The translations under genes and the position numbers were made by a program. The notes beneath the pieces were generated by a model that had not been told where the DNA came from, made no database searches, and saw only the letters and a program-made list of their open reading frames with translations. From Variovorax boronicumulans (lineage in GTDB: Bacteria > Pseudomonadota > Gammaproteobacteria > Burkholderiales > Burkholderiaceae_C), in NCBI RefSeq assembly GCF_029892485.1, contig NZ_JARXVG010000001.1, positions 992,001 through 1,056,000 of the forward strand: 64,000 nucleotides of DNA, in the 5' to 3' direction. This document shows positions 35,922 to 45,553 of the stretch, piece by piece; position 1 is the first letter of the stretch; every line of letters starts with the position of its first letter.

Positions 35922-36962
35922 ATGCAATACATCCCCCCCAACTACGCCACCCTCTTCGTAGCCACCTGCAACCTGCTCAACCTCGCGAACCCCGACCGGG
36001 TGTACTACGAGAACCAGGACGCCTACAACGAGCGCGAGTACGAGCGAAAGATCGACTGGATCGGCGAGCGCTTCCATGCGCTCAACGCCGACGTGCTGGC
36101 GGTGCAGGAGGTGTGGGACGAGGCGGCGCTCAAGGCGGCCATCGCGCGCAGCGGCCTGCGCTATGACTTCGTGTCAGTGCCCGGTGCCGAGAACACGCCG
36201 CCGCCCGGGAGCCCGCCGGGCACGCCAGCGAGACCAGGCGCGCAGGGCACGCCGCGTGTGGGCATCGCCACGCGCCTGCAGGTGGACAACGTCCAGTCCT
36301 TCATCGACTTTCCGCTGGGCTTCGGCGTGGACGTGCCGGGCCTCGGCCCACACACCCGCTTCGAGCGCCCGCCCCTTCTCGCCACGCTGCGGATGAAGCA
36401 CGGCCAGCAGGTGCACATACTGACCGTGCACCTGAAGTCCAAGCGCCCCAAGTTCCTCCAGGACGCGCAAGGCAACCACCTGGAAGACCGAGACGACCGC
36501 AAGGTGGGCGTGATGGCCTCGCTGCGTTCGCTGCTGATGCGCGGCGCGGAGGCTGCGGCCCTGCGCTGCATCGTCATCGACCTGTTGCAGGACACGAACA
36601 CGCCGCTGGTGGTGATGGGCGACTTCAACGACAACCCGCACAGCGTGACCACGCAGCTGGTGGCCGCCACGTCCGAAGTGGCCTACGACAAGGCGGCGCG
36701 CGACGTGGCGCTGTTCAATGCCTACGAGATGCAGGGCGAGTCGGCGTTGAAGAAGGACGTGGCCTATTCGCACATCCACCAGGGCTTTCCGGACGTGCTC
36801 GACCAGATCCTGGTGAGCGAGGAGTTCATCGCCAGCAGCCGGCACAGCCTGGGCGACGTGCGGCGGGTCGACTACTTCAACGACCATCTGCACGAAGGGC
36901 GCGACCGCACGCGCTCGGACCACGGCTTCGTGCGCGCCCTGCTGCGGCTGCGCACGGCCTGA
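35922..36962 (+). CDS. Endonuclease/exonuclease/phosphatase-family hydrolase
   Basis: 346 aa. EEP motifs: ATCNLLNLANPDR (Asn), DVLAVQEVWD (Glu metal ligand), HILTVHLKSKRP, VVMGDFNDNPHS (Asp/Asn) and the C-terminal RSDHGFV (Asp-His pair). It could be a DNase, phosphodiesterase or sphingomyelinase-type enzyme. A Pro/Gly insert lies near residues 95-112 (ENTPPPGSPPGTPARPGAQG in part). No signal peptide is seen. It converges on the sugar ABC ATPase gene with only 7 bases between. Confidence 0.86.
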   Translation: MQYIPPNYATLFVATCNLLNLANPDRVYYENQDAYNEREYERKIDWIGERFHALNADVLAVQEVWDEAALKAAIARSGLRYDFVSVPGAENTPPPGSPPGTPARPGAQGTPRVGIATRLQVDNVQSFIDFPLGFGVDVPGLGPHTRFERPPLLATLRMKHGQQVHILTVHLKSKRPKFLQDAQGNHLEDRDDRKVGVMASLRSLLMRGAEAAALRCIVIDLLQDTNTPLVVMGDFNDNPHSVTTQLVAATSEVAYDKAARDVALFNAYEMQGESALKKDVAYSHIHQGFPDVLDQILVSEEFIASSRHSLGDVRRVDYFNDHLHEGRDRTRSDHGFVRALLRLRTA

Positions 36963-36969
36963 AGCGCGC

Positions 36970-38043
36970 TCAGCGCCCCATGCGCTTGCCGGTCTGCCGG
37001 TCGAACAGGTGCACGGCCTCGAGGTCGATGGCCAGGCCCACGGTTTCGTCGGGCCTGGCATCGACGCGGCCATGCACGGCCAGCACCAGCTTGGCTTCGC
37101 CGACCTGCACCAGCAGTTCGGTTTCGGCGCCCGTGGGCTCGACCACGATCACCTGCGCGTCGACACCGCTGCCCGGCGCGCCCAGCGTGATGTCGCCCGG
37201 CCGGATGCCGTAGTGCACCGGCTGGCCGTCGGCCGCCGAGGTGCCCGCCGGCACCGGCCAGCGCGCGCCATGCGCCTCGACATGGCACTCGCCGCCCGAG
37301 CGCCGCACCGTGCCCTCGATCACGTTCATCGACGGCGAGCCGATGAACTGCGCGACGAACAGGTTGTCGGGCCGGTCGTACAGGTCCAGCGGCGTGCCGA
37401 TCTGCTCGACGATGCCGTCATGCATCACCACGATGCGGTCGGCCATGGTCATGGCCTCGATCTGATCGTGCGTCACGTAGACCGTGGTGGTCTTCAGGCG
37501 CTGGTGCAGCGCCTTGATCTCGGCACGCATTGCCACGCGCAGCTTGGCGTCCAGATTCGAGAGCGGTTCGTCGAACAGGAACACCTTCGGGTCGCGCACG
37601 ATCGCTCGGCCCATCGCCACGCGCTGGCGCTGTCCGCCCGAGAGCTCGCGCGGATAGCGCCCGAGCAACGCATCGAGGTTCAGGATCTTCGCGGCGCGCA
37701 TCACGCGCTCGTCGGTCACCGACTTCTCGGCGTTGCGAAGGCGCAGGCTGAAGCCCATGTTCTCGCCCACCGTCATGTGCGGATAGAGCGCGTAGCTCTG
37801 GAACACCATCGCGATGTCGCGGTCCTTCGACTCGAGGTCGTTGACCACGCGGCCGTCGATCATGATCTCGCCGCCGCTGATGTCTTCGAGGCCCGCGAGC
37901 ATGCGCAGCAAGGTCGACTTGCCGCAGCCCGAAGGCCCGACCAGCACCACGAACTCACCGTCGGTGATGTCGAAGCTCAGGCCCTGGATGATCTGGACCT
38001 TGCCGAAGGATTTCTGGATATTGCGAAAAGATACGGATGCCAT
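36970..38043 (-). CDS. Sugar ABC transporter ATP-binding protein (UgpC/MalK type)
   Basis: 357 aa. Walker [11 protein letters not shown]-loop [13 protein letters not shown], signature [15 protein letters not shown], Walker [16 protein letters not shown], then H-loop [14 protein letters not shown]. The C-terminal 120 residues form the regulatory OB/TOBE domain ([11 protein letters not shown]). It energises the CUT1 permeases encoded upstream. It is the last gene of the transporter operon on the minus strand. Confidence 0.95.
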   Translation of the reverse strand: MASVSFRNIQKSFGKVQIIQGLSFDITDGEFVVLVGPSGCGKSTLLRMLAGLEDISGGEIMIDGRVVNDLESKDRDIAMVFQSYALYPHMTVGENMGFSLRLRNAEKSVTDERVMRAAKILNLDALLGRYPRELSGGQRQRVAMGRAIVRDPKVFLFDEPLSNLDAKLRVAMRAEIKALHQRLKTTTVYVTHDQIEAMTMADRIVVMHDGIVEQIGTPLDLYDRPDNLFVAQFIGSPSMNVIEGTVRRSGGECHVEAHGARWPVPAGTSAADGQPVHYGIRPGDITLGAPGSGVDAQVIVVEPTGAETELLVQVGEAKLVLAVHGRVDARPDETVGLAIDLEAVHLFDRQTGKRMGR

Positions 38044-38062
38044 GTGTTGTTCCTGAAATCGT

Positions 38063-38914
38063 TCAGCTCTTGACGGCGCCGGCAGTCAGCCCGCCGACCA
38101 TGTAGCGCTTGAAGGCGTAATAGATCGCCGCCGGCGGCAGCGCGTAGATAAGGCCGGTGGCCATCAGCAATTCCCACGGCGAATCGTCGGCCGAGAGGAA
38201 GTTGCCCAGGGCCACCGCCAGCGTCACGCTCTTGTCGTTCGACAGCAGCAGGAAGGCATAGAGGTACTCGTTCCACGCCAGCAGCAGCGAGTACGTGCCC
38301 ACGGCCACGAGCGACGGCACCATCAGCGGCAGGTACACGAGGCGGAACAGCTGCAGCGGCGAGGCGCCGTCCATGCGCGCGGCTTCGTCGAGTTCGTAGG
38401 GCAGCTTGTCCGACGCCTGCTTCAGCACCCAGATGCAGTACGGCGAGGCAATGGTCACCATCGCGAGGATCAACGCCCACTGGCTGTTCAAGAGGCCGTA
38501 GTTGCCCATGGTCTTGTACATGGGCACCGCGAGGAAGGCCGCGGGAATGAAGTAGGTGAAGAGCGCCAGGTTCATCACCGTGCGCCCGCCGCGCACGCGC
38601 AGCCGGCTGATCGCGAACGCCGCGGTGGTCGCGACGAAGAGCGTGATCGCGCCCACCGACACCGCGATCAACAACGAGTTCCACAGCTGCAGCCAGAAGT
38701 GGTCGAGGTAGAAGTGCTTCTGCTGGAACACGATGCGGAAGTTGTCCAGCGTCGGGTTCTTGGGCCACAGGTGGCCCGAGGTCGCGGAGTCCTTCGACGA
38801 GATCGCGAAGAGCACCATGTGGTAGACCGGGATCAGCGTCCACAGCAGCACCGGAATGCCGATGAGCAGCAGCTTGGCCTCGGTCGCGACGGCCTTGGGG
38901 GTCCAGCGCTTCAT
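38063..38914 (-). CDS. Sugar ABC transporter permease (MalG type)
   Basis: 283 aa with six predicted helices. The EAA loop reads [20 protein letters not shown], typical of carbohydrate permeases. The end [19 protein letters not shown] is a family hallmark. ATG 38914 overlaps the stop of the first permease gene (ATGA). Confidence 0.94.
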   Translation of the reverse strand: MKRWTPKAVATEAKLLLIGIPVLLWTLIPVYHMVLFAISSKDSATSGHLWPKNPTLDNFRIVFQQKHFYLDHFWLQLWNSLLIAVSVGAITLFVATTAAFAISRLRVRGGRTVMNLALFTYFIPAAFLAVPMYKTMGNYGLLNSQWALILAMVTIASPYCIWVLKQASDKLPYELDEAARMDGASPLQLFRLVYLPLMVPSLVAVGTYSLLLAWNEYLYAFLLLSNDKSVTLAVALGNFLSADDSPWELLMATGLIYALPPAAIYYAFKRYMVGGLTAGAVKS

Positions 38915-39783
38915 TTCGAGAGCCTCTTCATCATGAAGTAAACGAGGGGCAGCACCAGCGGCAGCGCCACCACGATCGAAGCCATCGACAGGTCGACCTG
39001 GTCGAGCCGCAGGTAGCGGATGCCCAGCGTGGCGAGCACATGCGTCAGGTCGGCAGGTCCGCCGCCGGTCAGCAGGTAGACGCTGTTGAAGTCGCCCAGC
39101 GTCCAGATCATCGAGAGGATGGTCGAGGTGATGTAAAGCGTCTTGAGCGCGGGCCAGCTCACGAAGCGGAACTTCTGCCACGTCGAGGCGCCGTCCACCG
39201 AGGCCGCCTCGTACTGTTCAGTGGGAATGGCCAGCCGCCCCGCCACCAGGATCAGCGTCCAGAACGGCAGCGACTTCCAGATGTGGACCAGCATCGCGAA
39301 GGCCAGCGCCAGCGAGGGGTCGTTGAGCCAGTTGGGGCCGTCGGCCCCGGTCAGGCGGAAGATGGTGCTGTTGATCACGCCCCACTCGGGGTTGAGCATG
39401 AAGCGGATCGACAGGATGGTGGGAATCGACGGCATCGCCCACGGCAGGATGAAGATCGCCGAGACGATCTTGATCCACCAGCGCGAGGTCACGAAGAAGC
39501 CCGAGAGCACGAGCGCCACGATCATCTTCAGGTTGATCGCCACGACCAGGAAGATGGCCGTGTTGATCACCGAGCGGAAGAAGATCGGGTCTTCGACCAG
39601 CTTCACATAGCTTTGCGGATGGCGCGCGAGCCAGAGCCCGTACCCCACCGGGTAGAGCACGAACACCACGAACACCAGCAGGTAGGGCACGACCATCACA
39701 GCGCCCCAGAACTGCCAGCGCGCGTGACGCGCCCCGAGATTGGCAACAGGCGCCGGAGCCGGCGCGACGGTGGTTGTGCTCAT
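38911..39783 (-). CDS. Sugar ABC transporter permease (MalF type)
   Basis: 290 aa. Helices flank the conserved EQYEAASVDGASTWQKFRFV loop that contacts the ATPase; MIWTLGDFNSVYLLTGGGP is typical of CUT1 subunits. A short Pro/Ala-rich cytoplasmic N-terminus precedes the first helix. It works with the MalG-type permease that overlaps its end, after the binding protein gene. Confidence 0.94.
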   Translation of the reverse strand: MSTTTVAPAPAPVANLGARHARWQFWGAVMVVPYLLVFVVFVLYPVGYGLWLARHPQSYVKLVEDPIFFRSVINTAIFLVVAINLKMIVALVLSGFFVTSRWWIKIVSAIFILPWAMPSIPTILSIRFMLNPEWGVINSTIFRLTGADGPNWLNDPSLALAFAMLVHIWKSLPFWTLILVAGRLAIPTEQYEAASVDGASTWQKFRFVSWPALKTLYITSTILSMIWTLGDFNSVYLLTGGGPADLTHVLATLGIRYLRLDQVDLSMASIVVALPLVLPLVYFMMKRLSK

Positions 39784-39835
39784 GCAGTTCGCCCCATGAA
39801 AGCTGGTGTGGGTGTGGTTGGTGCCCGCGTGCGGC

Positions 39836-41221
39836 TTACTGCGCCGCCACCGTCTTGATGCGCGCGATCATCTCGTCGACCGCCTTGTCCACCGGCACTT
39901 TGTCGGTGACCACGCGGCTCATCGCCTTGGCCCAGACGTTCTCGTTGTTGAGCACGGTGAACTTGTAGTTCTTGGTGAATTCGAAGGTCACGGTGCCGGC
40001 GGCGTACTGGTTGAACACCGACAGGCGATGCCGGTCGGCCTTCCAGAACTCGCTCGCCTGCCCGGCCTTGGTGACCGGGAACCAGCGGCCCAGCGAACCC
40101 TCGACGTACGGCGTGAGGTTTTCCTCCTGCATGAGGAAGGCCACGAACTCCTTGGCGCGCGCCTTGTTCTTCGCGTCCTTGAACACCACGCCGGTCTTCA
40201 CCGCGCTGCGGTAGACCATCTTGCTGCCGTCGGGCTTGTTCGGAAAGCCGGCGGTGTGGATGCGCTCGGTGTAGTTCTTGCGGGCTTCCTCGCGCTGCTC
40301 GGGCGTGAGCGTGGCGTTGTTGGAATCGTCGAGCCACTTGGCGGCGATCGAGATGGTCGCGTTGTGCGTCATCACGGTCGTCTTGTTGTGGAACGCGACG
40401 TTGTTGTCCGGGTCCTTCCAGCTCGTCGACGAGGGCGGCGTGCAGCCCGTGAGGTAGGGCTTGGTGTAGTCGGTCACGGCGCTGATCAGGCCGGCGCGCA
40501 CCTTCGGGTCGTCGACCAGCAACTTGCCGTTGTCGTCCACCAGCTTGACGTTGTAGGCGTCCATGAAGGTCAGGAACGAATAGAACGCGTCGCTCGAATC
40601 CACGCCCATCGGCATGCCGATGCCGAAGGTACGCTTGCCGCTGGCCTTGCGGCTGGCGGGCTGGACCTTCTCGCACCAGAACGACCAGTAGTCCTTCCAG
40701 GTGGTGGGAATGTCGGACTCCTTGAAACCGGCCTCCGTCAGCATGTCGTTCCAGTACTCGATGTGCATCGTCTGCTGCTTGATCGGGAACGCGTAGTACG
40801 CCTTCTTCTTCGTCTGCTCGTTGTAGAGGAACGTCGTCTCGAGCGTGTTGGGCGCGAAGCGGTCCTTCATGGGTGCGAGCACGCTGCCGATGTCTTCGAG
40901 CTTGCCGTCGTAGGCCCATTTGCCGGTGACCTGGAAGTCGTACACGTCGGCATAGGCCACGTCGGGCGGGCTGCCCGAGTCGAGCGCGGACACGGTCTTG
41001 GGAATCATGTCCTGGATCGGGTACTGCGACAGCTCGATCTTCACGTTCTTGTTCTTGTCCTCGAACTTCTTGATGGCGGCGAAGAGCGCTTCGTCCTCCG
41101 CCTTGTAGAAGCCCTTGACCCACCAGACGGTGAGCTTCTCCTGCGCGGCGGCGGGGCCCGCCGATGCCAGCAGCCCCAGCGCGACCAACGTCGGCGCTAT
41201 CAGCGATTTCACGACTCTCAT
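39836..41221 (-). CDS. Sugar ABC transporter periplasmic binding protein
   Basis: 461 aa family-1 extracellular solute-binding protein. The signal peptide ends at PAAAQ. KLTVWWVKGFYKAEDEALFA and GSPPDVAYADVYDFQ are family features, and YYAFPIKQQTMHIEYWND forms part of the ligand cleft with aromatic residues. The ligand is a sugar or sugar acid by context with the dgo-type genes across the divergent promoter region. AAGGAG lies just before the start. It heads the transporter operon. Confidence 0.92.
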   Translation of the reverse strand: MRVVKSLIAPTLVALGLLASAGPAAAQEKLTVWWVKGFYKAEDEALFAAIKKFEDKNKNVKIELSQYPIQDMIPKTVSALDSGSPPDVAYADVYDFQVTGKWAYDGKLEDIGSVLAPMKDRFAPNTLETTFLYNEQTKKKAYYAFPIKQQTMHIEYWNDMLTEAGFKESDIPTTWKDYWSFWCEKVQPASRKASGKRTFGIGMPMGVDSSDAFYSFLTFMDAYNVKLVDDNGKLLVDDPKVRAGLISAVTDYTKPYLTGCTPPSSTSWKDPDNNVAFHNKTTVMTHNATISIAAKWLDDSNNATLTPEQREEARKNYTERIHTAGFPNKPDGSKMVYRSAVKTGVVFKDAKNKARAKEFVAFLMQEENLTPYVEGSLGRWFPVTKAGQASEFWKADRHRLSVFNQYAAGTVTFEFTKNYKFTVLNNENVWAKAMSRVVTDKVPVDKAVDEMIARIKTVAAQ

Positions 41222-41322
41222 GCTGTCTCCTTCTTCTTGGGTGGAAATGCTCGCCGGGCGAGCGTGGGTAAAAACAGGGTTGAAGTGCGGGCCGTTGCCT
41301 GAGGCTGCGACGGGCTGGCCAG

Positions 41323-42066
41323 CTAGCTGGCCTTCAGCCTCGGCGGTGGTCTGTTCAGTCTTGGCAGGCGCCGGCTGGAGCCGAGCACGTCTTCGATGTC
41401 CTGGCGCGCACTGTCGATGAGGCGGATGATCGCGCGCTCGGCCCGGGCCGGCTGGTGCGCGATCACTGCATCGAGCACCGCGCGGTGCATCGGCAGCGAG
41501 AGTGCGGGGCCGTCGGGCTTGGCGGTCGATATCTCGAAGCTGGTGCGCAGCAGCGCGCTCAGCGCCTTGCTCATCTGGGCCAGCATGCGGTTGCGCGCGG
41601 CGCTCAGGAGGCCGTTGTGAAAGCGCAGGTCGAAGGTGACGTAGTCGCCGCCGTTCTCGATGGCCTCTTTCATGCCGGCATAGGCTTGTTCGATTTCATC
41701 GATGTCCTTGCGATCGGCGCGCTCGGCCGCGAGCCGCACGGCCGCCGGCTCCACCACGCGGCGCAGGTCCTGCAGGTCGCGCAGGAATTCGGGCGTGAGC
41801 CCGGCGCGCGACTGCCAGGTGATGACGTCGGGATCGAACCAGTTCCACTTGTCCTGCGGCAGCACACGCGTGCCGACCTTGGGCCCGGTGACGATCAATC
41901 CCTTGGCCGCGAGCGACTTGATGGCCTCGCGCACCACGGTGCGGCTCACGCCGAGTTCTTCACCCAGGACCGGCTCGGAGGGTATGGACGCACCGATCGC
42001 ATAACGACCTGCCACGATGGCTTCGCCGAGCAGTTCGAGCGTGCGACCGTGGATGTTCTTGATCAT
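41323..42066 (-). CDS. FadR/DgoR-type GntR regulator of the sugar-acid locus
   Basis: 247 aa. Winged helix: IPSEPVLGEELGVSRTVVRE with the wing KGLIVTGPKVGTRVLPQ and then WNWFDPDVITWQ, a segment typical of the DgoR/ExuR subgroup. The FCD domain has FDLRFHNGLLSAARN and MHRAVLDAVIAHQPA, with metal-binding Asp and His. It sits between the divergent transporter and catabolic operons and very probably represses both until a sugar acid or KDPGal-like intermediate binds. The candidate operator is at 42135-42144. Confidence 0.9.
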   Translation of the reverse strand: MIKNIHGRTLELLGEAIVAGRYAIGASIPSEPVLGEELGVSRTVVREAIKSLAAKGLIVTGPKVGTRVLPQDKWNWFDPDVITWQSRAGLTPEFLRDLQDLRRVVEPAAVRLAAERADRKDIDEIEQAYAGMKEAIENGGDYVTFDLRFHNGLLSAARNRMLAQMSKALSALLRTSFEISTAKPDGPALSLPMHRAVLDAVIAHQPARAERAIIRLIDSARQDIEDVLGSSRRLPRLNRPPPRLKAS

Positions 42067-42134
42067 GGATGCGATGTGGAATTTGGTATCCCGGAGGTCG
42101 AAAACATCAAGTCTCCGTGCGTTTCTTCACACTT

Positions 42135-42144
42135 ATCATATGAT
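42135..42144. promoter_or_regulatory. Palindrome in divergent promoter, candidate GntR operator
   Basis: ATCATATGAT is a perfect 10-base palindrome in an AT-rich island (TTATCATATGATGATTGAA) between the regulator start (42066) and dehydratase start (42218). Short palindromes of this length are usual for FadR-subfamily regulators. It is the only clear symmetric element in the 151-base gap. Confidence 0.55.
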
Positions 42145-42217
42145 GATTGAAAACGCGATTCGGCAGGACAAACCCTGAGGTTGGCCGTCGAAATCGGCAA
42201 CGACGGAGACAAACCCG

Positions 42218-43954
42218 ATGAGCAATTCCCCCAGGAAAAAGGCGAGCGAACTGCGCAGCCAACAATGGTTCGGCCGCCACGATCGCGACGGCTTCATCTA
42301 CCGGAGCTGGATGAAGGGCAAGGGCGTTCCGCACGATCAATTCGATGGTCGCCCGGTCATCGGCATCTGCAACACCTTCAGCGAACTCACGCCCTGCAAC
42401 TCGCATTTCCGCACGCTCGCCGAGCAGGTGAAGATCGGCGTGTACGAGGCCGGCGGCTTCCCGCTCGAGTTCCCGGTGATGTCGCTCGGCGAGACGCTGC
42501 TGCGCCCCACCGCCATGCTGTATCGCAACCTCGCGAGCATGGACGTGGAAGAAAGCATTCGCGGCAATCCGCTCGACGGCGTGGTGCTGCTCATGGGCTG
42601 CGACAAGACCACGCCCGCGCTGATGATGGGCGCGGCCAGCGTCGACCTGCCGACCATCGGCGTCTCGGGCGGCCCGATGCTCTCGGGCAAGTGGCGCGGA
42701 CAGGAACTGGGCTCGGGCACCGGCGTGTGGCAGATGAGCGAGCAGGTGCGCGCCGGCACGCTCAAGCTGCAGGACTTCTTCGAGGCCGAGAGCTGCATGC
42801 ATCGCAGCCACGGCCACTGCATGACGATGGGCACCGCGAGCACCATGGCCTGCATGGTCGAAGCGCTCGGCATTGGCCTGCCGGGCAATGCGGCCTACCC
42901 TGCCGTCGATGGGCGCCGCAACGTGCTGGCGCGCCAGGCGGGCCGGCGCATCGTGGACATGGTGCATGAAGACATGAACATGTCGAAGATCCTCACGCGC
43001 CAGGCGATCGAGAACGCGATCAAGGTCAACGCGGCCGTGGGCGGCTCGACCAATCTCGTGATCCATCTGCTGGCCATTGCGGGCCGCATCGGCGTGGACC
43101 TCACGCTCGACGACTTCGACCGTCTCGCCTCCGAGCTGCCCTGCCTGGTGAACCTGCAGCCCTCGGGCCAGTACCTGATGGAAGACTTCTGCTATGCGGG
43201 CGGCCTGCCGGTGGTCATCAAGGAGATCGCCCAGCACCTGCACAAGGACATCCTCACCGTCACCGGCCAGAGCCTGTGGGACAACGTGAAGGACGCCGAG
43301 AACTACGGCCCGCAGGTCATCCGTCCCCTGGCCGAGCCCTTCAAGGAGAAGGCCGGCATCTGCGTGCTGCGCGGCAACCTCGCGCCCAACGGCGCGATCA
43401 TCAAGCCGAGCGCGGCCACGCCCGAGCTGCTGGTGCACAAGGGCCGCGCGGTGGTGTTCGAGAGCGCCGACGACCTGCACAGGCGCATCGATGACGAAGA
43501 CCTGGACATCGACGAGCACTGCATCATGGTGCTCAAGAACTGCGGCCCCAAGGGCTACCCCGGCATGGCCGAAGCCGGCAACATGCCGCTGCCGCCGAAG
43601 GTGCTGCGCCGCGGTATCACCGACATGGTCCGCATCAGCGATGCGCGCATGAGCGGCACGGCCTACGGCACGGTGGTGCTGCACACCGCGCCCGAGGCGG
43701 CAGCCGGCGGGCCGCTGGCGCTGGTGCAGAACGGCGACATCGTCGAACTCGATGTACCCAACCGCAAACTGCACCTGCATGTGAGCGACGAAGAGCTGGC
43801 GAAGCGCCGCGAGAAGTGGGTCGCGCCGAGAGCGCCGCTCGACTCGGGCTACTGGAAGCTCTACGTCGACACGGTGCTGCAGGCCGACCAGGGCGCCGAC
43901 CTGGCTTTCCTGCGCGGCCGGCGCGGGGCTTTCGTGCCGCGCGACAATCACTGA
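42218..43954 (+). CDS. IlvD/Edd-family sugar-acid dehydratase
   Basis: 578 aa. It removes water from an aldonate to give a 2-keto-3-deoxy sugar acid. Iron-sulfur cysteines at Cys60 (TPCNSH), Cys128 (MGCDKTTPA) and Cys201 (HGHCMTMG) match, with a one-residue offset, the [2Fe-2S] ligands of the L-arabinonate/D-galactonate dehydratase of Rhizobium. Lys130 and the Ser of DARMSGTAYG are the other active-site residues. The following dgoK and dgoA genes favour D-galactonate as substrate, but L-arabonate or D-fuconate remain possible. Confidence 0.9.
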   Translation: MSNSPRKKASELRSQQWFGRHDRDGFIYRSWMKGKGVPHDQFDGRPVIGICNTFSELTPCNSHFRTLAEQVKIGVYEAGGFPLEFPVMSLGETLLRPTAMLYRNLASMDVEESIRGNPLDGVVLLMGCDKTTPALMMGAASVDLPTIGVSGGPMLSGKWRGQELGSGTGVWQMSEQVRAGTLKLQDFFEAESCMHRSHGHCMTMGTASTMACMVEALGIGLPGNAAYPAVDGRRNVLARQAGRRIVDMVHEDMNMSKILTRQAIENAIKVNAAVGGSTNLVIHLLAIAGRIGVDLTLDDFDRLASELPCLVNLQPSGQYLMEDFCYAGGLPVVIKEIAQHLHKDILTVTGQSLWDNVKDAENYGPQVIRPLAEPFKEKAGICVLRGNLAPNGAIIKPSAATPELLVHKGRAVVFESADDLHRRIDDEDLDIDEHCIMVLKNCGPKGYPGMAEAGNMPLPPKVLRRGITDMVRISDARMSGTAYGTVVLHTAPEAAAGGPLALVQNGDIVELDVPNRKLHLHVSDEELAKRREKWVAPRAPLDSGYWKLYVDTVLQADQGADLAFLRGRRGAFVPRDNH

Positions 43955-43955
43955 G

Positions 43956-44870
43956 ATGACAAGACTGGTAGCAATCGACTGGGGCACGAGTTCGCTGCGC
44001 GGCGCCCTGCTGGACGCCGACGGCAAGGTACTCGAAGAGCGCAGCGATGCGCGCGGCATCCTCAAGGTGCCCGACGGCGGATTCCCCGCGGTCTTCGACG
44101 CGCTGTTCGGCGACTGGATGCGCCTGGAAGGGGCGCACTGCCTCATCTCCGGCATGGCCGGCAGCAAGCAGGGCTGGGTCGAGGCGCCGTACTGTGCCTG
44201 CCCGGCGGGCCGTGTCGAAGTGGGGCGCAAGATCATCCACATCGACGCGGTTCCCGGTGCGCGCATCGCCATCGTGCCCGGCCTCAGCGACGAACACGAC
44301 GGCGTGCCCGACGTGATGCGTGGCGAGGAGGTGCAGATCTTCGGCGCCATGTCGCTCACCGGTGCGAGCGACGGCCTCTTCGTGCTGCCGGGCACCCACA
44401 ACAAGTGGGCCACCGTCAGCAAAGGCCGCGTTGCAGGCTTTCGAACCTGCATGACGGGCGAGTTCTACGCACTGCTGAGCCAGCATTCGATCCTCGCGCG
44501 TACGCTCGATGCCGCCGCGCCGCTCGACGAAGCGGCGTTCCTTCAGGGCGTGACGCAATCCGAGAACGGCCACGGCCTGCTGCACAACGCCTTCGGCACA
44601 CGCACGCTTGCGCTGTTCGAGCGCATGCCGAAGGAAGAGCTGTCGAGCTACCTCTCGGGCCTGCTGATCGGCGAAGAGCTTCGCACCCAGTCGCTGCACG
44701 CGGTCGGCGAGGTGGTGCTGATCGGCTCGCCGGTGCTCACCGAGCGCTACACCCTGGCGCTGCGCGCCGCCGGCGTTGCCACGCGCACGCTGGGCGCCGA
44801 AGCCACCTGGGCCGGACTGCATGCGCTGTCCGGCTTTCTTGCAGCAGACAGCAACAGAACTCAGCCATGA
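43956..44870 (+). CDS. dgoK: 2-Dehydro-3-deoxygalactonokinase
   Basis: 304 aa kinase that phosphorylates 2-keto-3-deoxygalactonate at O-6 with ATP. The FGGY/ASKHA-type opening is VAIDWGTSSLRGALLD; the family blocks ISGMAGSKQGW, LPGTHNKWATV and CMTGEFYALLSQHS follow. It begins one base after the dehydratase stop and overlaps dgoA by 4 bases, an order that fits the De Ley-Doudoroff pathway. Confidence 0.94.
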   Translation: MTRLVAIDWGTSSLRGALLDADGKVLEERSDARGILKVPDGGFPAVFDALFGDWMRLEGAHCLISGMAGSKQGWVEAPYCACPAGRVEVGRKIIHIDAVPGARIAIVPGLSDEHDGVPDVMRGEEVQIFGAMSLTGASDGLFVLPGTHNKWATVSKGRVAGFRTCMTGEFYALLSQHSILARTLDAAAPLDEAAFLQGVTQSENGHGLLHNAFGTRTLALFERMPKEELSSYLSGLLIGEELRTQSLHAVGEVVLIGSPVLTERYTLALRAAGVATRTLGAEATWAGLHALSGFLAADSNRTQP

Positions 44871-45508
44871 CCACGCCCCTCGAAAAATTCAACGCCGCGA
44901 TGCGCGAACTGCCGCTCGTGGCCATCCTTCGCGGCCTCTCTCCCGCCGAGGCCGCGGACGTCGGCGATGCCATCGTCGAGCCCGGCTTCCGGCTGCTCGA
45001 GGTGCCGCTCAATTCGCCGCAGCCGCTGGACAGCATCGCGCTCATGCGCGCGCGCTTTCCAGAGGCGCTGGTGGGCGCAGGCACGGTGCTCGATGCGCAG
45101 CAGGTGCGCGACGTGCATGCGGCCGGCGGCGAACTGATCGTTTCGCCCAACTTCAACGCCGCGGTCATCGCCGAGGCCGTGAAGCTCGGCATGGTCTGCC
45201 TCCCCGGCGTGGTGACGCCGACCGAGGCCTTCGGGGCGCTGGCAGCCGGTGCCACCGGGCTCAAGTTGTTTCCCGCCGAACTGGCGTCGCCCGCAGTGGT
45301 GAAGGCATTGCTCGCCGTGCTCCCCACCGGCACGCCGGTGATGCCCGTGGGTGGCATCACGCCGCTGAACATGGCCGAGTGGCGCACGGCCGGTGCGGCC
45401 GGCTTCGGCATCGGCTCCGCGCTCTACAAGCCCGGCAAGCAGGCCCCGGCCGTGCGCGAGGATGCGCAGAAGTTCGTCGCGGCCTGGACGGGCACCACGC
45501 ACGCCTGA
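44867..45508 (+). CDS. dgoA: 2-Dehydro-3-deoxy-6-phosphogalactonate aldolase
   Basis: 213 aa class I aldolase that splits KDPGal to pyruvate and glyceraldehyde 3-phosphate. Motifs: LVAILRGLSPAEA (Arg), LEVPLNSPQPLDS with the catalytic Glu position, VGAGTVLD, IVSPNF, GATGLKLFPAEL with the Schiff-base Lys, and PVGGITPLNM. It resembles DgoA more than Eda; the true Eda is encoded at 56482-57123. It is translationally coupled to dgoK. Confidence 0.94.
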   Translation: MTTPLEKFNAAMRELPLVAILRGLSPAEAADVGDAIVEPGFRLLEVPLNSPQPLDSIALMRARFPEALVGAGTVLDAQQVRDVHAAGGELIVSPNFNAAVIAEAVKLGMVCLPGVVTPTEAFGALAAGATGLKLFPAELASPAVVKALLAVLPTGTPVMPVGGITPLNMAEWRTAGAAGFGIGSALYKPGKQAPAVREDAQKFVAAWTGTTHA

Positions 45509-45553
45509 TCCATCCAGCGCCTCGCTGTTCACAAGAAAAAAGAAGGAGACCCG